Assembly (NCBI RefSeq): GCF_003202235.1
Contig: NZ_MASU01000019.1
Span: 1 to 64,000 of the forward strand
Source of the DNA: Prauserella flavalba
Lineage (GTDB): Bacteria > Actinomycetota > Actinomycetes > Mycobacteriales > Pseudonocardiaceae
Length of the DNA: 64,000 bases
Reading direction: 5' to 3'
Of this stretch, positions 62,585-64,000 are shown piece by piece. The notes below the pieces were generated by a model that saw only the letters and a list, made by a program, of their open reading frames with translations, ran no database searches and was not told the DNA's origin. Made by a program: the position numbers and the translations under genes. Position 1 is the first letter of the stretch; each line of letters opens with the position of its first letter.

Positions 62585-62613
62585 TGTTCCTCCTGCTGTC
62601 GTCGTATGGTGAG

Positions 62614-63812
62614 TCAGAGTTCGAGACCGGGCCTGGTGGCGTGCTCGTAGGTCTGCGGTTCCTCGGCGTCCCCGGCCAGTTCGCGCGCGGCGGCCATGTT
62701 GGTCTGCTGGGCTTTCCGCCAGGCGGCCGGTCGCGGCGCAACCGGTTGCGCCGGATTCTGATGGCGTGGAACGCCGGCGAGAGCAGTGCGTCGGTGACGG
62801 CACCCCCGGGCAGCCCGAGTTCGTCCAGAACGGTGTTGCCGTGAAAACGGCGGGCCAGCGCGCGCAAAGCCTGCCGAGCCATGCCGTGCGGGACGCGGGC
62901 CACCTCGTTCAGCGTTCCCGCGATGGTCTCCAGGGTCGCCGCGGCGAGGACCGCGGTTTCCGGGATGGCCGGCCCGGTCACCGCCTGCATGAGATCGTCG
63001 ACCCGCTGGGCGTCGTCGTGGCCGCTGATGCCTTCGATGAGCCGGGGATCCACTCCCAGCAGGTGCCCGACATACGACCAGTACCGGTAGAGCGACGCGA
63101 GCTCCGCGGAGGTGCGCGGGAAACCCATGATCTCCTCGGCGCGGTAGCTGGCCAGCGTGAAATCCATCCACGTGCGAGCCAGGTCGACCTGGTTGACCGG
63201 CACACCGTAGGCCGCCTCGTCGTATCCGCGGCGGCGCGCGAGCCTGCGCATGTGCGCGTGCATCATGCGGACCTGCAGTGTGGCGACATATCCGGCGTTG
63301 CCGCGCCGCAGCGAGCCGGGGAGCATCGCGGTGTTGACCCATCGCCCGGTCTCCCGCAGCCGCCGGGGGACTCCGTCCACCAGGCGCCCGGTCATCGCGA
63401 GGACGGTCGCCATCGACGGCGACTGATAGGTACGTACCAGCGCGCCGGCGGCCAGGCTGACGATGTGAACGGGTGGCGGAGCGCTGAAGAAGGGGAGCGA
63501 GGCCTCGTCGAGGAGCGTGTCGTCGACGTAGGCGGGCGCGGTCTCGGTCTGCTCGAGCAACGCGGCGACGCCGGGAGGGGGATCGTCGACGCTCGCGAGG
63601 CCGTGCTCGATGCCGTGGTGCAGCTTCGCGCGCGCCTCATGGCCGCTGGAGTGGAGTTCCTCGACGACGGCGTCCGCGAGCGGATCTCCGGTGGTGAGCG
63701 CCCAGCCCGCCAGGTCGGCGCGACCGTCTCCGAACTGGGCGAGGATGCCCTGCCTCGAGCTGCGGGCGGTCGGCCATTCCCTCGGTCTCGCGCCGAGCGT
63801 TGCCTGGGTCAT
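62614..63812 (-). CDS. DUF2236/MpaB-like (latex-clearing-protein-like) oxygenase domain protein, frameshifted near its 3' end
   Basis: About 398 codons: the DUF2236 helical domain is visible ([81 protein letters not shown]). Relatives bind heme through a His and include latex-clearing protein and MpaB. Near 62740 coding appears to switch frame: the family-like tail [29 protein letters not shown] ends at 62614, whereas the original frame runs on into the SDR gene to 62511. I use ATG 63812, five bases after GGAG. Real frameshift or sequence error cannot be decided here. Confidence 0.75.
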
Positions 63813-63833
63813 GCCAGCTCCATCCACCTAGTT

Positions 63834-63873
63834 CCTGACACCTGTCAGGTTAGGGTTATTCTGACGCGTGTCA
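63834..63873. promoter_or_regulatory. two TetR-type operators in a divergent promoter region
   Basis: CCTGACA-CC-TGTCAGG (63834-63849, 7-bp arms) and TGACGCGTGTCA (63862-63873) share the TGACR...TGTCA plan, with centres 26 bases apart. They lie between the DUF2236 gene and a divergent TetR start, overlapping the AT-rich stretch that should hold both promoters. Confidence 0.65.
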
Positions 63874-63925
63874 AATTTTGTCATCCAGGTGGGACGAGAT
63901 CCGGAGTCGTGGGGAGAATGAGCGC

Positions 63926-64000
63926 ATGACGGTGGAGGAGCCGCTGACCAGGGCGGCGCGCGGGCCGGGACGTCCCGGAGCGAGCGCGCGCCCGGTGCCC
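63926..64000 (+). CDS. TetR-family regulator, N-terminal fragment cut by the window end
   Basis: ATG 63926, nine bases after GGAG, opens a frame MTVEEPLTRAARGPGRPGASAR that continues off the end. The GPGRPG segment is typical of the basic stretch before the HTH of TetR proteins, and the paired operators upstream support the call. Presumably represses the DUF2236-SDR operon and itself. Confidence 0.55.
   Translation, partial: MTVEEPLTRAARGPGRPGASARPVP

Noticed and set aside
62511-62613. Extension of the DUF2236 protein to 62511
   Set aside because: The last ~75 codons of that frame are Arg/Pro-rich, unlike the family, and run into the start of the SDR gene; another frame gives a natural tail.

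Overview
The window is very GC-rich DNA with tightly packed, often 4-base-overlapping genes and frequent GTG starts. Together with a MimABCD-type di-iron monooxygenase and its dedicated chaperonin, this points to an actinobacterium, most likely of the mycolate or Pseudonocardiaceae kind. I see no rRNA, tRNA, CRISPR array or intact insertion sequence. Nearly everything is catabolic: monooxygenases, CoA ligases, CoA transferases/racemases, acyl-CoA dehydrogenases, crotonases, short-chain dehydrogenases, transporters and local regulators.

Region 1 (0.3-12.8 kb): two small unknown genes, a STAS-domain protein, then an AcoR/MimR-type activator divergent from a binuclear-iron monooxygenase operon (mimA, hairpin, mimBCD, hairpin, amidohydrolase, MIP18/DUF59 protein, zinc alcohol dehydrogenase, GroEL-like mimG, terminator). 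This organisation is known for growth on propane, acetone, 2-propanol or phenol. A shortened crotonase follows. Region 2 (13.1-14.2 kb) is a gene graveyard: a frameshifted SDR and a fragment of an IclR regulator.

Region 3 (14.4-26.7 kb): an exported SMP-30-type lactonase, SDR, acyl-CoA dehydrogenase, second lactonase, CoA ligase, crotonase and a type-2 3-hydroxyacyl-CoA dehydrogenase; then, in opposite orientation, a sodium:solute symporter with a tiny partner and a TetR regulator; then a thiolase-like protein and a crotonase. Related DNA motifs at 14.4, 23.8 and 24.6 kb suggest one TetR regulon. It ends in a second graveyard holding fbiC and crotonase 3' remnants (26.7-27.35 kb).

Region 4 (27.5-36.3 kb): a tripartite tricarboxylate transporter (TctB, TctA, and a separated TctC lipoprotein), an IclR regulator, a CoA ligase, an alpha-methylacyl-CoA racemase-like protein and a Baeyer-Villiger monooxygenase of the 4-hydroxyacetophenone monooxygenase type. 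Three intergenic regions share a GACAYATA-type motif. Region 5 (36.4-47.0 kb): a long minus-strand operon (acyl-CoA dehydrogenase, CoA transferase, enolase-superfamily enzyme, racemase, a 33-codon ORF, aldehyde dehydrogenase, MFS transporter, FAD aromatic hydroxylase) with a LysR gene upstream.

Region 6 (47.1-60.9 kb): a GntR regulator, an MFS transporter and an eleven-gene operon (CoA transferase, enoyl-CoA hydratase, two acyl-CoA dehydrogenase-type proteins, SDR, two 3-hydroxyacyl-CoA dehydrogenases, a MenB/BadI-type ring hydrolase, CoA ligase, racemase-like protein, quinone-oxidoreductase-like MDR). The set resembles the cyclohexanecarboxylate (Ali/Bad) route, so I propose an aerobic alicyclic-ring opening pathway. 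Palindromes related to CATTGT-CCA-ACAATG lie before the regulator, transporter and operon. Region 7 (60.9-64 kb): a small exported protein, an SDR, a frameshifted DUF2236 (MpaB-like) gene and the start of a divergent TetR gene behind paired TGACA/TGTCA operators.

Motif positions were counted by eye; all functional assignments rest on remembered family features, not on database searches.
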